Shown here: one piece after another, positions 8,194 through 16,673 of the stretch
Layout: every line of letters begins with the position of its first letter
How positions within the stretch are numbered: position 1 is the stretch's first letter
Assembly: GCF_003265345.1 (NCBI RefSeq)
Contig: NZ_QFWW01000013.1
Coordinates: forward strand, 187,321-251,320
Reading direction: 5' to 3'
From: Lentzea terrae
GTDB taxonomy: Bacteria; Actinomycetota; Actinomycetes; Mycobacteriales; Pseudonocardiaceae
DNA length: 64,000 nucleotides
The notes under the pieces: model-generated
Seen by the model: only the letters and a program-made list of their open reading frames with translations
Databases searched by the model: none
What the model was told of the DNA's origin: nothing
Translations under genes and position numbers: made by a program

Positions 8194-8983
8194 TCTGCGT
8201 CTCCAGGTGCTTCGGCAGCGCGCGTCGCTGCCGGAGCGCCTGGCGCAGCCGGGGTACCGCGGCCCGGAACGCCCGCGGATCTCGAAGCGACGCCGCCACC
8301 GCGCGATGCACCGGCCGTCGCATCCACGAGGCCAGCACGGCGTTGCGCCGCTCGACGAGATCACCGTCCGGGGCGCGTTCCAAGGCCGGGTGGTGGTGCG
8401 CCACCACGTCCTCGACGTAGCAGAGCGCCCACCCCGCGGCCGCGAGGTCCCACGACAGCAGCGTCTCCTCGCCGCGGAAGAACAGCACCGGGCTGAACCC
8501 GCCCACCTCCAGGTACGCCTGCCGCCGCACGATCGCCGAGCAGGCCATGAACCCGAGCACGGCGGGCCCAGCGACGCCGTCGCCCAACGGGCTGTGGCGC
8601 AGCAACGGCGTGATGGGGTCCGGTTTCTCCGACGGCCCCACCAGCGTGCGTGCGGCGATGACCGCGAGGTCCGGGTGGTCGTCGAAGACCTGTTCGGCTC
8701 GCTCGAGCGCGTCGGGCGCCCACCACGAGTCGTCGTCGGCGAAGGCCACGAACGGCGTCCGCGCCGCCCGCACGCCGAGGTTGCGCGCGACCGCACCGAG
8801 GTTCACCGGCGACTCCAGCACCTTGACCCGCGGAAACCTCTGCCGCACGAGGGCCACGCTCTCGTCGGTCGAGGCGTTGTCGACGACGATCACCGGAACC
8901 GCGAGCTCGCTGAGGTGCGTGAGCGACCGCAGCAGGCTGGCCGAACGGTTCCGCGTGGCGATGACGACGGTGGTACGAGCCAT
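8156..8983 (-). CDS. Glycosyltransferase family 2
   Basis: A 275-aa GT-A enzyme with the nucleotide-binding start VVIATRNRSASLL, a VVDNASTD strand and the metal-binding motif AFADDDSWW; a conserved FFRGEETLLSWDL lies in the acceptor region. No membrane segment is seen, so it is cytoplasmic or membrane-peripheral. It stands between convergent and divergent neighbours with no sugar-pathway gene nearby, so neither donor nor acceptor can be predicted. Confidence 0.88.
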   Translation of the reverse strand: MARTTVVIATRNRSASLLRSLTHLSELAVPVIVVDNASTDESVALVRQRFPRVKVLESPVNLGAVARNLGVRAARTPFVAFADDDSWWAPDALERAEQVFDDHPDLAVIAARTLVGPSEKPDPITPLLRHSPLGDGVAGPAVLGFMACSAIVRRQAYLEVGGFSPVLFFRGEETLLSWDLAAAGWALCYVEDVVAHHHPALERAPDGDLVERRNAVLASWMRRPVHRAVAASLRDPRAFRAAVPRLRQALRQRRALPKHLETQIRKVSGPPRRDA

Positions 8984-9054
8984 GTCAGTCGTCTACCCGG
9001 CACGGTCCGGAACAATCCCTGGCGCCGGCGGCCGCGTTCACTACGTTGAGGCAG

Positions 9055-10386
9055 ATGGACCTCGCCGGCCTGATCACCGATCCAGCCACGCTCGCCAGCC
9101 TGAGCCACGACGAAGCCGAGTGGGCGCCGACGGGCACGCCGCGGGCCGCGTACCGCCCGCAGTCCACAGAGGACGTTCAGCGGGCCGTCCGGGAATGCGC
9201 GGCGAGCAACGTCCCGATCGTGCCGAGGGGCGCGGGCACCGGGTTGTCCGGCGGTGCCAACGCGACGGACGGCTGTCTGGTCCTCGACCTGAGCAGGATG
9301 AACCGGATCGTCGAGATCGACCAGGACAACCTCGTCGCGGTCGTGCAGCCGGGCGTGGTGAACGACGACCTCAAGAAAGCCGTTGCAGCGCACGGACTCT
9401 GGTATCCACCGGACCCGGCCAGCTCGCCGTGGTCGACGATCGGCGGCAACGTCGCGACCAACGCGGGCGGCCTGTGCTGCCTCAAGTACGGCGTCACCCG
9501 CGACTACGTCCTCGGTCTAGAGGTCGTGCTGGGCGGACCGGTCGAGTACGGCACCAAGGTCAGGCTCGGCCGGCGCACCGCCAAGGGCATCGCGGGCTAC
9601 GACCTGACCAGCCTGCTCGTCGGCTCCGAGGGCACGCTCGGGGTCATCACCGAGATCACCCTGCGCCTGCGCCCGGCGCCACGTCCGGCCGGCACCGTCG
9701 TCGGCGCGTTCGGCAGCCTGGTCGAGGCAGGCCGGGCCGTCGCCCTGAGCACCCGCCGGGGCCTGCAGCCGGTCGCCCTGGAGCTGATCGACCGCGCGTG
9801 CCTGCAGGCCGTCGAGGACTGGAAGCACCTCGGCATCGAGCCGGACACCGAGGCCATGCTGCTGGCCCGCACCGAAACACCGGAGGACGCCGACGGCCTG
9901 GTCACGGCCTTCACCGACGCGGGCGCCGTCTGGACCGAACGTTCCACCGACTCGGCGGAGGCGGAAGCGCTCTTCGCCGCCCGCCGCCTCACCTACCCGG
10001 CCCTCGAACGGCTCGGCCCGCTGCTCACCGAGGACGTCTGCGTGCCCCGCTCGCTCGTGCCGGCCATGCTCGCCCGCATCGAGGAGATCGGCGTGCGCCA
10101 CGGCGTGCAGATCGCGACCATCGCGCACGCGGGCGACGGCAACCTGCACCCGTTGCTGATCACCCCGCCCGGCGACGACAACGCGCGCATCGCCGCGCAA
10201 GCAGCGTTCGAGGACATCATCAACGAGGCGTTGGCGCTGGGCGGCACCGTCACCGGCGAGCACGGCGTGGGCCTGCTCAAACGGGACGGCATGGTCCGCG
10301 AGCTCGGCCCCGAGGTGTGCGCAGTGCAACAGGCCGTCAAGCACGCGCTCGACCCGCTGAACCTCTTCAACCCGGGCAAGGCGTGA
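9055..10386 (+). CDS. FAD-linked 2-hydroxyacid oxidase (GlcD/D-lactate dehydrogenase family)
   Basis: This 443-aa protein has the PCMH-type FAD domain (VPRGAGTGLSGGANA, and PGVVNDDLKKAV) and the C-terminal oxidase cap with HAGDGNLHPLL and GEHGVGLLKR, as in glycolate oxidase GlcD and D-lactate dehydrogenases. It should oxidise a 2-hydroxyacid to the 2-oxoacid. No glcE or glcF is adjacent. The start is ATG 9055 with GAGG close by; an in-frame TTG lies at 9046. An OhrR-like regulator follows after 14 nt. Confidence 0.85.
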   Translation: MDLAGLITDPATLASLSHDEAEWAPTGTPRAAYRPQSTEDVQRAVRECAASNVPIVPRGAGTGLSGGANATDGCLVLDLSRMNRIVEIDQDNLVAVVQPGVVNDDLKKAVAAHGLWYPPDPASSPWSTIGGNVATNAGGLCCLKYGVTRDYVLGLEVVLGGPVEYGTKVRLGRRTAKGIAGYDLTSLLVGSEGTLGVITEITLRLRPAPRPAGTVVGAFGSLVEAGRAVALSTRRGLQPVALELIDRACLQAVEDWKHLGIEPDTEAMLLARTETPEDADGLVTAFTDAGAVWTERSTDSAEAEALFAARRLTYPALERLGPLLTEDVCVPRSLVPAMLARIEEIGVRHGVQIATIAHAGDGNLHPLLITPPGDDNARIAAQAAFEDIINEALALGGTVTGEHGVGLLKRDGMVRELGPEVCAVQQAVKHALDPLNLFNPGKA

Positions 10387-10390
10387 TACC

Positions 10391-10413
10391 GTGTACACTA
10401 ATGATTAGTACAC
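10391..10413. promoter_or_regulatory. MarR/OhrR operator overlapping the start codon
   Basis: ACTAAT-G-ATTAGT (10397-10409) is a perfect palindrome around the ATG at 10401, and GTGTAC/GTACAC (10391-10396, 10408-10413) extends it outward with an offset. Its position fits autorepression by the MarR-family protein it starts. Confidence 0.65.
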
Positions 10414-10850
10414 CAAGTATTCCCGAGAACCCGCTCGAGCTGGAGCGCCAGGTTTGCTTCGCCCTCGCCGTGGCCTCCCGCACGGTGATCGCGGTGTACC
10501 GGCCGATCCTGGAGCCGCTGAACCTCACCCACCCCCAGTACCTGGTGATGCTGGCCCTCTGGGAACGGTCGCCGCGCACGGTCAAGGACCTGAGCAACGT
10601 CCTGCAGCTCGACCCCGGCACCCTCAGCCCGCTGCTCAAGCGGCTGGAGGCGATCGGCTACATCCAGCGGCAACGGGACAAAGCGGACGAACGCGCGCTA
10701 GCGCTCACCCTGACCGAGGCCGGCCAGGAGCTCAGGACAGAAGCACTCAAGATCCCGTTCAAGGTCGTGGAGCAGCTGGACATGACGTTCGAGGAGCTGG
10801 CGCAGCTGAACGAGGTGCTGCACAAAGTGATCGCCAAGGCCACGAGGTGA
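10401..10850 (+). CDS. MarR-family regulator, OhrR subgroup
   Basis: A 149-aa winged-helix repressor. The early segment LERQVCFALAVASR matches the OhrR position of the peroxide-sensing Cys, and LTHPQYLVMLALWE with LDPGTLSPLLKRLE forms the recognition helix region. OhrR proteins release DNA when this Cys is oxidised by organic peroxides. No ohr gene is adjacent, so targets may be the upstream FAD oxidase or only itself. A palindrome overlaps its ATG. The stop overlaps the next gene as GTGA. Confidence 0.88.
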   Translation: MISTPSIPENPLELERQVCFALAVASRTVIAVYRPILEPLNLTHPQYLVMLALWERSPRTVKDLSNVLQLDPGTLSPLLKRLEAIGYIQRQRDKADERALALTLTEAGQELRTEALKIPFKVVEQLDMTFEELAQLNEVLHKVIAKATR

Positions 10851-11242
10851 ACCCCGCGCTGAAGGTCTGGTACTACGCGGGCGGCCGGGTCCCGCAGCAG
10901 TACCGCGAGTTCGTCCACGACGACGTGACCGGTCCGAAGTGGCTGGTGCGCTTCACGATCCGCAGCCTCGCGCAGGTCACGCCGCTCACGGTGATCATCA
11001 CGCTGGCGCTCGTGTTCTGGCTCGGCTCGCCGTGGCCGCTGGCGATCGCGTGCGGTGGGCTCGGTTTCGTTGTAGGACTGTACTTCGCGTTGTCCTACGC
11101 ACCGGAAAGTGTGGATTACCGGCTCACCAAGTACGGGTACCCGCGAGGGTCGGCGACTCGGGGTCGCCGTGAGCGAAACGCCGCGCAGGACCGCGAACGA
11201 CAAGCGAAGTACGACGCGGTCTGGCGGCGATCCGAAGGGTAG
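10847..11242 (+). CDS. Membrane protein, DUF5313-like
   Basis: A 131-aa protein with an N-terminal WYYAGGRVPQQYREFVHDDV segment, two central membrane helices (about residues 43-83) and a charged C-terminal tail rich in Arg and Gln. The header resembles DUF5313 proteins of actinobacteria. The GTG overlaps the stop of the OhrR-like gene (GTGA), so the two are co-translated. Function unknown. Confidence 0.7.
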   Translation: MNPALKVWYYAGGRVPQQYREFVHDDVTGPKWLVRFTIRSLAQVTPLTVIITLALVFWLGSPWPLAIACGGLGFVVGLYFALSYAPESVDYRLTKYGYPRGSATRGRRERNAAQDRERQAKYDAVWRRSEG

Positions 11243-11251
11243 GACGGACCT

Positions 11252-11581
11252 ATGGCCTTGCTGAGCAACGAACTGGAGTTCACGAGGCCGCAGTTCCTCA
11301 CCCTGTCAGCCGGGTTGCTGCAACTCGCGCTCGGATGGTTCGACGTGTTCGGCCTGGACCCCGACTACCACGTGATCCAGATCGGGGTCGGGGCGCTGGG
11401 GATCGCGATGGCGTGGCGGCACGACCTCGCGCGCATGTACGGCCTGCTGCTGTTGGTTTCGTTTGGGATGCTTGCGTTTTCGCTCAACGACGTCACCACC
11501 GAGAGCTTCCTCGAGGTCCGCACGGCGCTGATCGGGCTCATCATCACCCTGGCCAGGCCGGGGAAGGCAGGCCCGAAATAG
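11252..11581 (+). CDS. Small multi-pass membrane protein
   Basis: This 109-aa protein has three or four hydrophobic segments separated by short charged turns and no catalytic motif. It starts at ATG 11252, 9 nt after the preceding membrane protein, so probably shares its transcript. Its 3' end overlaps the convergent surE by 38 nt. I do not recognise the family. Confidence 0.7.
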   Translation: MALLSNELEFTRPQFLTLSAGLLQLALGWFDVFGLDPDYHVIQIGVGALGIAMAWRHDLARMYGLLLLVSFGMLAFSLNDVTTESFLEVRTALIGLIITLARPGKAGPK

Positions 11582-12299
11582 GTTCGGCGCCAACGGAACG
11601 CAGCGGCGTCAAGGTCGCGTAGCCGTCGGCCAGCAGCGCCGCGTCCGTGCCCGGCACGAGCGTTTCCTCCGAGTGCACGGTGACGAGCTCGATCTCGTTG
11701 TCGTCCACCTCGTCCACCCTGCTCTGCACGGTGCCGAACCGCGCCAGCTCGGCCCAGCGAAGTCCTTGCACGTCAACGATGTTCGGCACGTTCAACGACA
11801 GCACCGACGCGGCGGGCAGCTCGAGCAGCATCGGCAGCACGGCGCGCACGGCCTCGCCTGCCTTGTCCCACAACGGTTCGGGCCCGTCCAATCCCACGTC
11901 GAGCGACACCGCGAGCGACGAGACGTCGTTGAGGTGCCCGGTCAGCGCCGCGCCGACGGTGCCGGAGTGCAGGATCGCGCGGCCGACGTTCGCGCCGAGG
12001 TTCACGCCGGAGAGCACCAGGTCGGGTTTGCCGCCGAAGCCGCCGTTGCACGCGATCAACGAGATCAGCGCGGGGTGGGCCGCGACCGCGTAGGCGTCCA
12101 CGTCCAGGCCGGGCAGCACGCGGCGTTCGCTCACGACCCGGCCGGTCTCGCTCGCCGCCGCGACCGACGCGCTCGTGCCGCTGGACTGGGTGGCCGGGGC
12201 CGCGACGAGCACGTCGAGCCCGCACTCCAGTGCGGCGGCAGCCAGGGTGACCAGGCCAGGGGAGTCGATTCCGTCGTCGTTGGTGATCAGCGCACGCAT
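11544..12299 (-). CDS. surE: 5'/3'-nucleotidase SurE
   Basis: A 251-aa metal-dependent phosphatase with the SurE signature TNDDGIDSPG at the N terminus and SGVNLGANVG near residue 100. SurE dephosphorylates nucleoside monophosphates and short polyphosphate. It lies 4 nt downstream of the PfkB kinase gene in the same operon, an unusual kinase/phosphatase pairing that might act on one metabolite; that is inference. The C terminus is a little different from E. coli SurE. Confidence 0.92.
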   Translation of the reverse strand: MRALITNDDGIDSPGLVTLAAAALECGLDVLVAAPATQSSGTSASVAAASETGRVVSERRVLPGLDVDAYAVAAHPALISLIACNGGFGGKPDLVLSGVNLGANVGRAILHSGTVGAALTGHLNDVSSLAVSLDVGLDGPEPLWDKAGEAVRAVLPMLLELPAASVLSLNVPNIVDVQGLRWAELARFGTVQSRVDEVDDNEIELVTVHSEETLVPGTDAALLADGYATLTPLRSVGAEPISGLPSPAWPG

Positions 12300-12303
12300 C
12301 GGC

Positions 12304-13209
12304 TCATTCCTCGATCGGCTCCAGTTCCACGCGTTTGCTCAGCTCGCGCACCGCTTCTCCCCCGCCGCTGCCGAGGCCGTGCCGGGTCACGTTCACCGCG
12401 CCGGCCGCCGCGCCGAGCTTCACCGCGTCCTCCAACGACATACCCAGAGCGAGTCCCGCCGAAATCCCCGCGGTCATGGAGTCGCCGGCGCCGCGCGTGT
12501 CGACCGGCTCCAGCTTGGGCATCTTGACCAGGTACAACTGCTCGTCGAGCAACGCCAGCGCCGGCTCGTCCGCACGGGAGACCACCACCGCGTGCACACC
12601 GGAAGAGGCGATCTTCCGGCACGCCTGCACCAGCTTCGGGAGCTCTTCCTCGCCCAGCTCCTCATGGCTCACCTTGACGACGTGCGGGCCGCCGCGCACC
12701 GCCTCGGCGAGCCGTTCGCCGGCCAGGTCGACGATCACGCGGCAGCCGTTGCCGCTCAGGTCGGAGGTGAGGCGGAAGTACGTCTCGTGGGGCAGCACGC
12801 GGTCGTCGGACGGCCCGCTCAGCACGGCCGTGCCCGCGCGGATGCCTTCTACCAGCGCCGCCTCGTACAGGTCGTCGAGCTCGTGCCGGGACAGGGCGTC
12901 GGGCAGCATCTCGACCATCTCGGAACGACTGCCGTCCCGGCGGTCGTGCACGTAGGCGCCGTTGCGCGCGGAGACGTCACGGGCGCGCAGATCGACGTGC
13001 TCGCCTTCGAGCAACGTGCGCAGCACCCGGCCGGTCTCGCCGCCGAACGCCGCGCACACCACGGCCTCGACGCCCAGCGCGGCGATCATCCTGGACTGCC
13101 AGAAGCCCTGGCCGCCCGCGTGCAGGTGCACGTCGGGCTCGCCGTCGAGGTCCTCGACGGTCACGGTGAGCTGGGGAGAAGGGGCGAAAACGGCAACTCG
13201 GGCATCCAT
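12304..13209 (-). CDS. PfkB-family sugar kinase (1-phosphofructokinase-like)
   Basis: This 301-aa ribokinase-fold protein has the C-terminal PfkB signature VDTRGAGDSMTAGIS with the catalytic Asp and anion hole, plus GGQGFWQSRMIAALG near the N terminus. The opening VAVFAPSPQLTVTVEDL resembles 1-phosphofructokinase and tagatose-6-phosphate kinase, which phosphorylate sugar phosphates at C1 or C6. No PTS gene is adjacent. It is coupled to surE by a 4-nt gap. Exact substrate unknown. Confidence 0.85.
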   Translation of the reverse strand: MDARVAVFAPSPQLTVTVEDLDGEPDVHLHAGGQGFWQSRMIAALGVEAVVCAAFGGETGRVLRTLLEGEHVDLRARDVSARNGAYVHDRRDGSRSEMVEMLPDALSRHELDDLYEAALVEGIRAGTAVLSGPSDDRVLPHETYFRLTSDLSGNGCRVIVDLAGERLAEAVRGGPHVVKVSHEELGEEELPKLVQACRKIASSGVHAVVVSRADEPALALLDEQLYLVKMPKLEPVDTRGAGDSMTAGISAGLALGMSLEDAVKLGAAAGAVNVTRHGLGSGGGEAVRELSKRVELEPIEE

Positions 13210-13260
13210 TACGCACGGTTACCCGGTGCGGGCGAGCCGTACTCACCCGCACCGGATCAC

Positions 13261-14988
13261 TCAACAAACACCGTCGTCGCGCCACACGCCCCACTGGCCG
13301 GTGGTGCCGGGTTCCTCGCCCTGCGTCCACCACTTCGCGGTCCACTTGTGGCCGTTGTGCGAGACCACGTTGCCGCCGGTGTAGACCTTCGACCGCTCCC
13401 ACGCCGGTTGCGAGCACGGGCCGGGCGGCGGGCCGCCGGTGTCCCACGGGACCTGGGCCGAGCGGTAGAAGTTGATGCCCATCGTCGTCCAGCGCGGCGC
13501 CTGGCTGCCCAAGCGCACCTTGAACTGGTCCCAGTTGTGCGTCGACCACGGCGACCAGCCCAGCTCGGCGATCGCCGCCAGCCGCGGGAACGCCATGAAC
13601 TCGATGTCGCGCGAGGTCACGATCGTCTCGGTCCACAGTGGAGCTTCGACGCCGCGGACCGCCGACTCCCCGACGCCGCTCAGGTGCGTGCCGGGGTTCC
13701 AGTCGTAGGCGGTCTGCACCTCGATGAAGCCCGCCCACGACAGGCCCAACGGCGTGCTGGAGTTGTACTTCATGTCCAGGTAGGCCTTGTTCGCGGGCGA
13801 CATGATGACCTTGTTGCCGCGCGCCGCCGCTGCCTGCACCGTCGCGTTGGACGTCGTGGTGCCCCAGTACTGCGGAATGGCGGTGGTGTCGGTCGTGGTC
13901 TTCACGAACTCGTGCCAGCCGAGCACGGTCTTGCCGTACTTCCTGACAATCGGCAGCGCGCGGTTCATGAACGCCTGGTAGTCGGCGTCGGAGGTCGCGT
14001 GCGCCTCGTCACCGCCGATGTGGAAGTACGGGCCGGGCGTGAGCGCCGCGATCTCGCGCACCACGTCGTCGATGAACTGGTAGGTGATGTCCTTGTTGAC
14101 GCACAACGAGGAGTAGCCGACCTCGATGTCGGTGCGCAGCGGCGGCGCCTGGCCGTTGCAGTTCAGCTCCGCGTACGAGGCGAGTGCGGCGTTGGTGTGG
14201 CCGGGCAGGTCGATCTCGGGGATCACCGTGATCTTGCGCGCGGCCGCGTACTGCACGATCTCGCTGTACTGCGCCTTGGTGAAGTAGCCGCCGGGACCGC
14301 CGCCGACCTGGGTGCTGCCGCCGTACGTGGCGAGGCGCGGCCAGCTGTCGATCACGATCCGCCAGCCCTGGTCGTCGCTCAGGTGCAGGTGGAAATAATT
14401 GATCTTGTACAGCGCCAGCTGGTCGATGTACCGCTTGACCGAGGCGACCGGGTGGAAGTGGCGTGCCACGTCGAGCATCGCGCCGCGGTAGGAGAACCGC
14501 GGGTGGTCGACGATCAACGCGCCCGGCACGGTCCACGGACCGGGTTGCGTGGTCGCGCTCTCCACCGCGGCGGGCAAGAGCTGCCGCAGCGTCTGCACGC
14601 CCGCGAACAAGCCTTCCGACGTGTTGGCGCGCACGACGACGGCGTTGGCTGCGACGTCCAGCTGGTAGCCCTGTTGGCCGACTGCCGCCGGAGCGCCGGA
14701 GAGCAGCAACGAGATGCCGTCGGCCGGGGTGCCGGTCGCGTCCGACACCGGCAGCGCGTACCCGGTGGACGGGCGCAGGACACCCGCCAGGAAGTTGCCG
14801 ACGTCCCTCGCGGCAGGAGCGGTGTAGATCTTCGTCGCGGCCGTCAGCGTGTGCGTGACACCGGTTCTGGCCTGCACCGACACCGGAACTGGCACCAAGC
14901 TTCGGAGTGGTTCGGCGGCTTGCGACTGCGCACTGACGGAGAGGGCCGCGGTCAGAGCGATGACCGCGGCGAGAACGCGAGTTCTCAC
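13261..14988 (-). CDS. Secreted beta-N-acetylhexosaminidase (GH20) with chitin-binding module
   Basis: This 575-aa secreted enzyme has a signal peptide ending near SAQSQA, a GH20b N-terminal domain, and a GH20 barrel with the catalytic Asp-Glu pair in FHIGGDEAHA around residue 326. After a Pro-Gly linker comes a 50-residue CBM5/12 module rich in Trp, with a Cys at each end. It releases GlcNAc from chitin oligomers. GTG 14988 follows GAGGAGGA. A DasR-like operator lies 68 nt upstream, consistent with induction by GlcNAc in related actinomycetes. Confidence 0.93.
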   Translation of the reverse strand: MRTRVLAAVIALTAALSVSAQSQAAEPLRSLVPVPVSVQARTGVTHTLTAATKIYTAPAARDVGNFLAGVLRPSTGYALPVSDATGTPADGISLLLSGAPAAVGQQGYQLDVAANAVVVRANTSEGLFAGVQTLRQLLPAAVESATTQPGPWTVPGALIVDHPRFSYRGAMLDVARHFHPVASVKRYIDQLALYKINYFHLHLSDDQGWRIVIDSWPRLATYGGSTQVGGGPGGYFTKAQYSEIVQYAAARKITVIPEIDLPGHTNAALASYAELNCNGQAPPLRTDIEVGYSSLCVNKDITYQFIDDVVREIAALTPGPYFHIGGDEAHATSDADYQAFMNRALPIVRKYGKTVLGWHEFVKTTTDTTAIPQYWGTTTSNATVQAAAARGNKVIMSPANKAYLDMKYNSSTPLGLSWAGFIEVQTAYDWNPGTHLSGVGESAVRGVEAPLWTETIVTSRDIEFMAFPRLAAIAELGWSPWSTHNWDQFKVRLGSQAPRWTTMGINFYRSAQVPWDTGGPPPGPCSQPAWERSKVYTGGNVVSHNGHKWTAKWWTQGEEPGTTGQWGVWRDDGVC

Positions 14989-15055
14989 GACTCCTCCTCA
15001 CGAGTCGGGGGCGGCGACCCGCTGTCCAGCGTGACGAGATCTCCTGTTCGCCGTC

Positions 15056-15071
15056 AATGGTCTGGGCCAAT
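15056..15071. promoter_or_regulatory. Second DasR-like operator
   Basis: AATGGTCTGGGCCAAT keeps the TGGTCT half-site and an ACC/GCC-CA partner arm, 12 of 16 positions of the DasR consensus. It sits between the divergent GH20 and DUF6461 genes, 68 nt from the GH20 start, a position typical of DasR control of hexosaminidase genes. Confidence 0.55.
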
Positions 15072-15110
15072 TTGAACCCGGCGAGCTCATCGCGCGGCAC
15101 AATCACGGGC

Positions 15111-16673
15111 ATGGGGGAATTCGAAGAACTGGTTCTCGCCGCAGCACCGTCGATCGAGGCGCTCATCCCGGCGGAACCGGCGGCCGAGCTCGGCAGGTAC
15201 CAGCCACGCCAGTGGAGCGGCCCGCAGTACGGCACGCCCGCGCAACGAGCGCTCGACGACTTCCCCGGCCTGACCGCGGAACGACTGCTCGGCGCGCTCG
15301 AACTCGGCGTGGCGAAGCTGACGCTGACCGCGCCCGAGAACGTGGTCTCCGATCTGCGCCCGATTCCGGACGGCAGCACGTTCTCGCTGCTGTCGTACGG
15401 TGGCCAGAGCGCGCTCAAGGAACCGGTCACCATGGTGGCCGCGGTGCACCCCGGCGCGATCGAGCTGATCACCGAGCAGGTGCGGGCAACTGCGGCCCTG
15501 CTCGACCTCAGCGACGCGGCCGGCGACGAGGACGCGGTCGTGGCGAAGCACGGCGCGGCACATCTCGCGCTGGCCGTGGCGGTCTCGGCCGCTGTCCTGC
15601 GCAGGCTCGGCTCGCCGACCTCAGTCAACCCGTCGGCGGTCATCGGCATCGCGATCGGCGTGACCGCGTTGCTGCTACCCGGGATCCCGAAGCCACCGGC
15701 GTACGCCCAGGCGTTGCTGCAGAAGCGGCGGGACGAGTACAAGGGCTTGTCCTGGAGCCCGAGCGTCCCGGTGTCCGACCACCAGTTCCTGTTCGTCGAG
15801 GAACCGAGCCTCTCCCAGGCAGACTTCACGGCAACGGGTCTCGTCGCCGCCGTCGACACGGGATTCGCCGTGCGCACCGGACTCGCCGAGGGCGCCATCG
15901 GAGTGATGTCGGAGGTGGTGTTGGACCCTCCGAGCGATCCGGAGACCAGGCACTGGGACGAGGTCGCCGAGATCAGTTTCACCGCCGTCAACGGCGACGC
16001 CCGGCTCGGTCACGGCACGATGCCGCCATGGCCCGGCGAGTTCCGCGTCCGGGTGTCCGCCCGCGGACGGGACGGGGACGACGATGAGGCCTACGAACTC
16101 TTGATCTGGCCGGCGCCGTACGCGGAACCGTTGGTGCACAAGAAGACCGACAAGGTCGGTCACCGGTTGCGCGGCGAGCCCGAACCGGAGCGCACGATCG
16201 CGCCGGAAGCCGGGCTGCGGTGGCTGGCCGACCTCCTCGGTGAGGCGGCCACCGTCACGATCATCACCGGCCTCGACGTCGACGACGTGGTGGACGACTT
16301 CGAGGAGGACTCCATCGTCATCGAGATCGACGGCGGTGTCGTCGTGGTGGAGGACAACAACTACGTCGGCTCCAACCAGGAAACGCTCGAACGCCTTTCC
16401 CGCAACGGAAAAGCGGCCAGCTTCTTCTGGAACGTCAACGCGCTGACGACGCTGTCGTTCGCCCGCGCCGGCGAGGTGATCGCGGCGGAAGAACCCTGGG
16501 AGGAAGCCGAGTTCGGCGACGACCCGGAGGTCGTCGCCGCTCTCGACGGACTGGACTTCGGCGACTGGCGGCACACCAACGCGAAGGGCATCACGGCGGT
16601 CACCCGCTTCACCGGCAGCGAGCTGCCCAGGGACGACCTCACTGACGCGATCGAGGAGCTGCTCAGTACGTAG
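15111..16673 (+). CDS. Hypothetical protein with C-terminal DUF6461-like domain
   Basis: A 520-aa acidic protein. The last 190 residues (from about EAGLRWLADL) contain VVVEDNNYVGS, FFWNVNALTTLSFARAGE and acidic repeats typical of DUF6461, a family linked by co-occurrence to defence and signalling proteins. The first 300 residues are a separate alpha/beta region with one hydrophobic helix (IGIAIGVTALLLPG) and no family I can name. The start is ATG 15111. It is convergent, with an 11-nt overlap, to the monooxygenase. Function unknown. Confidence 0.75.
   Translation: MGEFEELVLAAAPSIEALIPAEPAAELGRYQPRQWSGPQYGTPAQRALDDFPGLTAERLLGALELGVAKLTLTAPENVVSDLRPIPDGSTFSLLSYGGQSALKEPVTMVAAVHPGAIELITEQVRATAALLDLSDAAGDEDAVVAKHGAAHLALAVAVSAAVLRRLGSPTSVNPSAVIGIAIGVTALLLPGIPKPPAYAQALLQKRRDEYKGLSWSPSVPVSDHQFLFVEEPSLSQADFTATGLVAAVDTGFAVRTGLAEGAIGVMSEVVLDPPSDPETRHWDEVAEISFTAVNGDARLGHGTMPPWPGEFRVRVSARGRDGDDDEAYELLIWPAPYAEPLVHKKTDKVGHRLRGEPEPERTIAPEAGLRWLADLLGEAATVTIITGLDVDDVVDDFEEDSIVIEIDGGVVVVEDNNYVGSNQETLERLSRNGKAASFFWNVNALTTLSFARAGEVIAAEEPWEEAEFGDDPEVVAALDGLDFGDWRHTNAKGITAVTRFTGSELPRDDLTDAIEELLST

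Noticed and set aside
12175..15075. 966-codon open frame on the plus strand
   Set aside because: It crosses three recognised minus-strand genes (surE, PfkB kinase, GH20) and their gaps and matches no family.
14009..15991. 660-codon minus-strand frame over the GH20 and DUF6461 genes
   Set aside because: It joins antisense of one gene to another frame of the next, and the true GH20 and DUF6461 frames have recognisable motifs.
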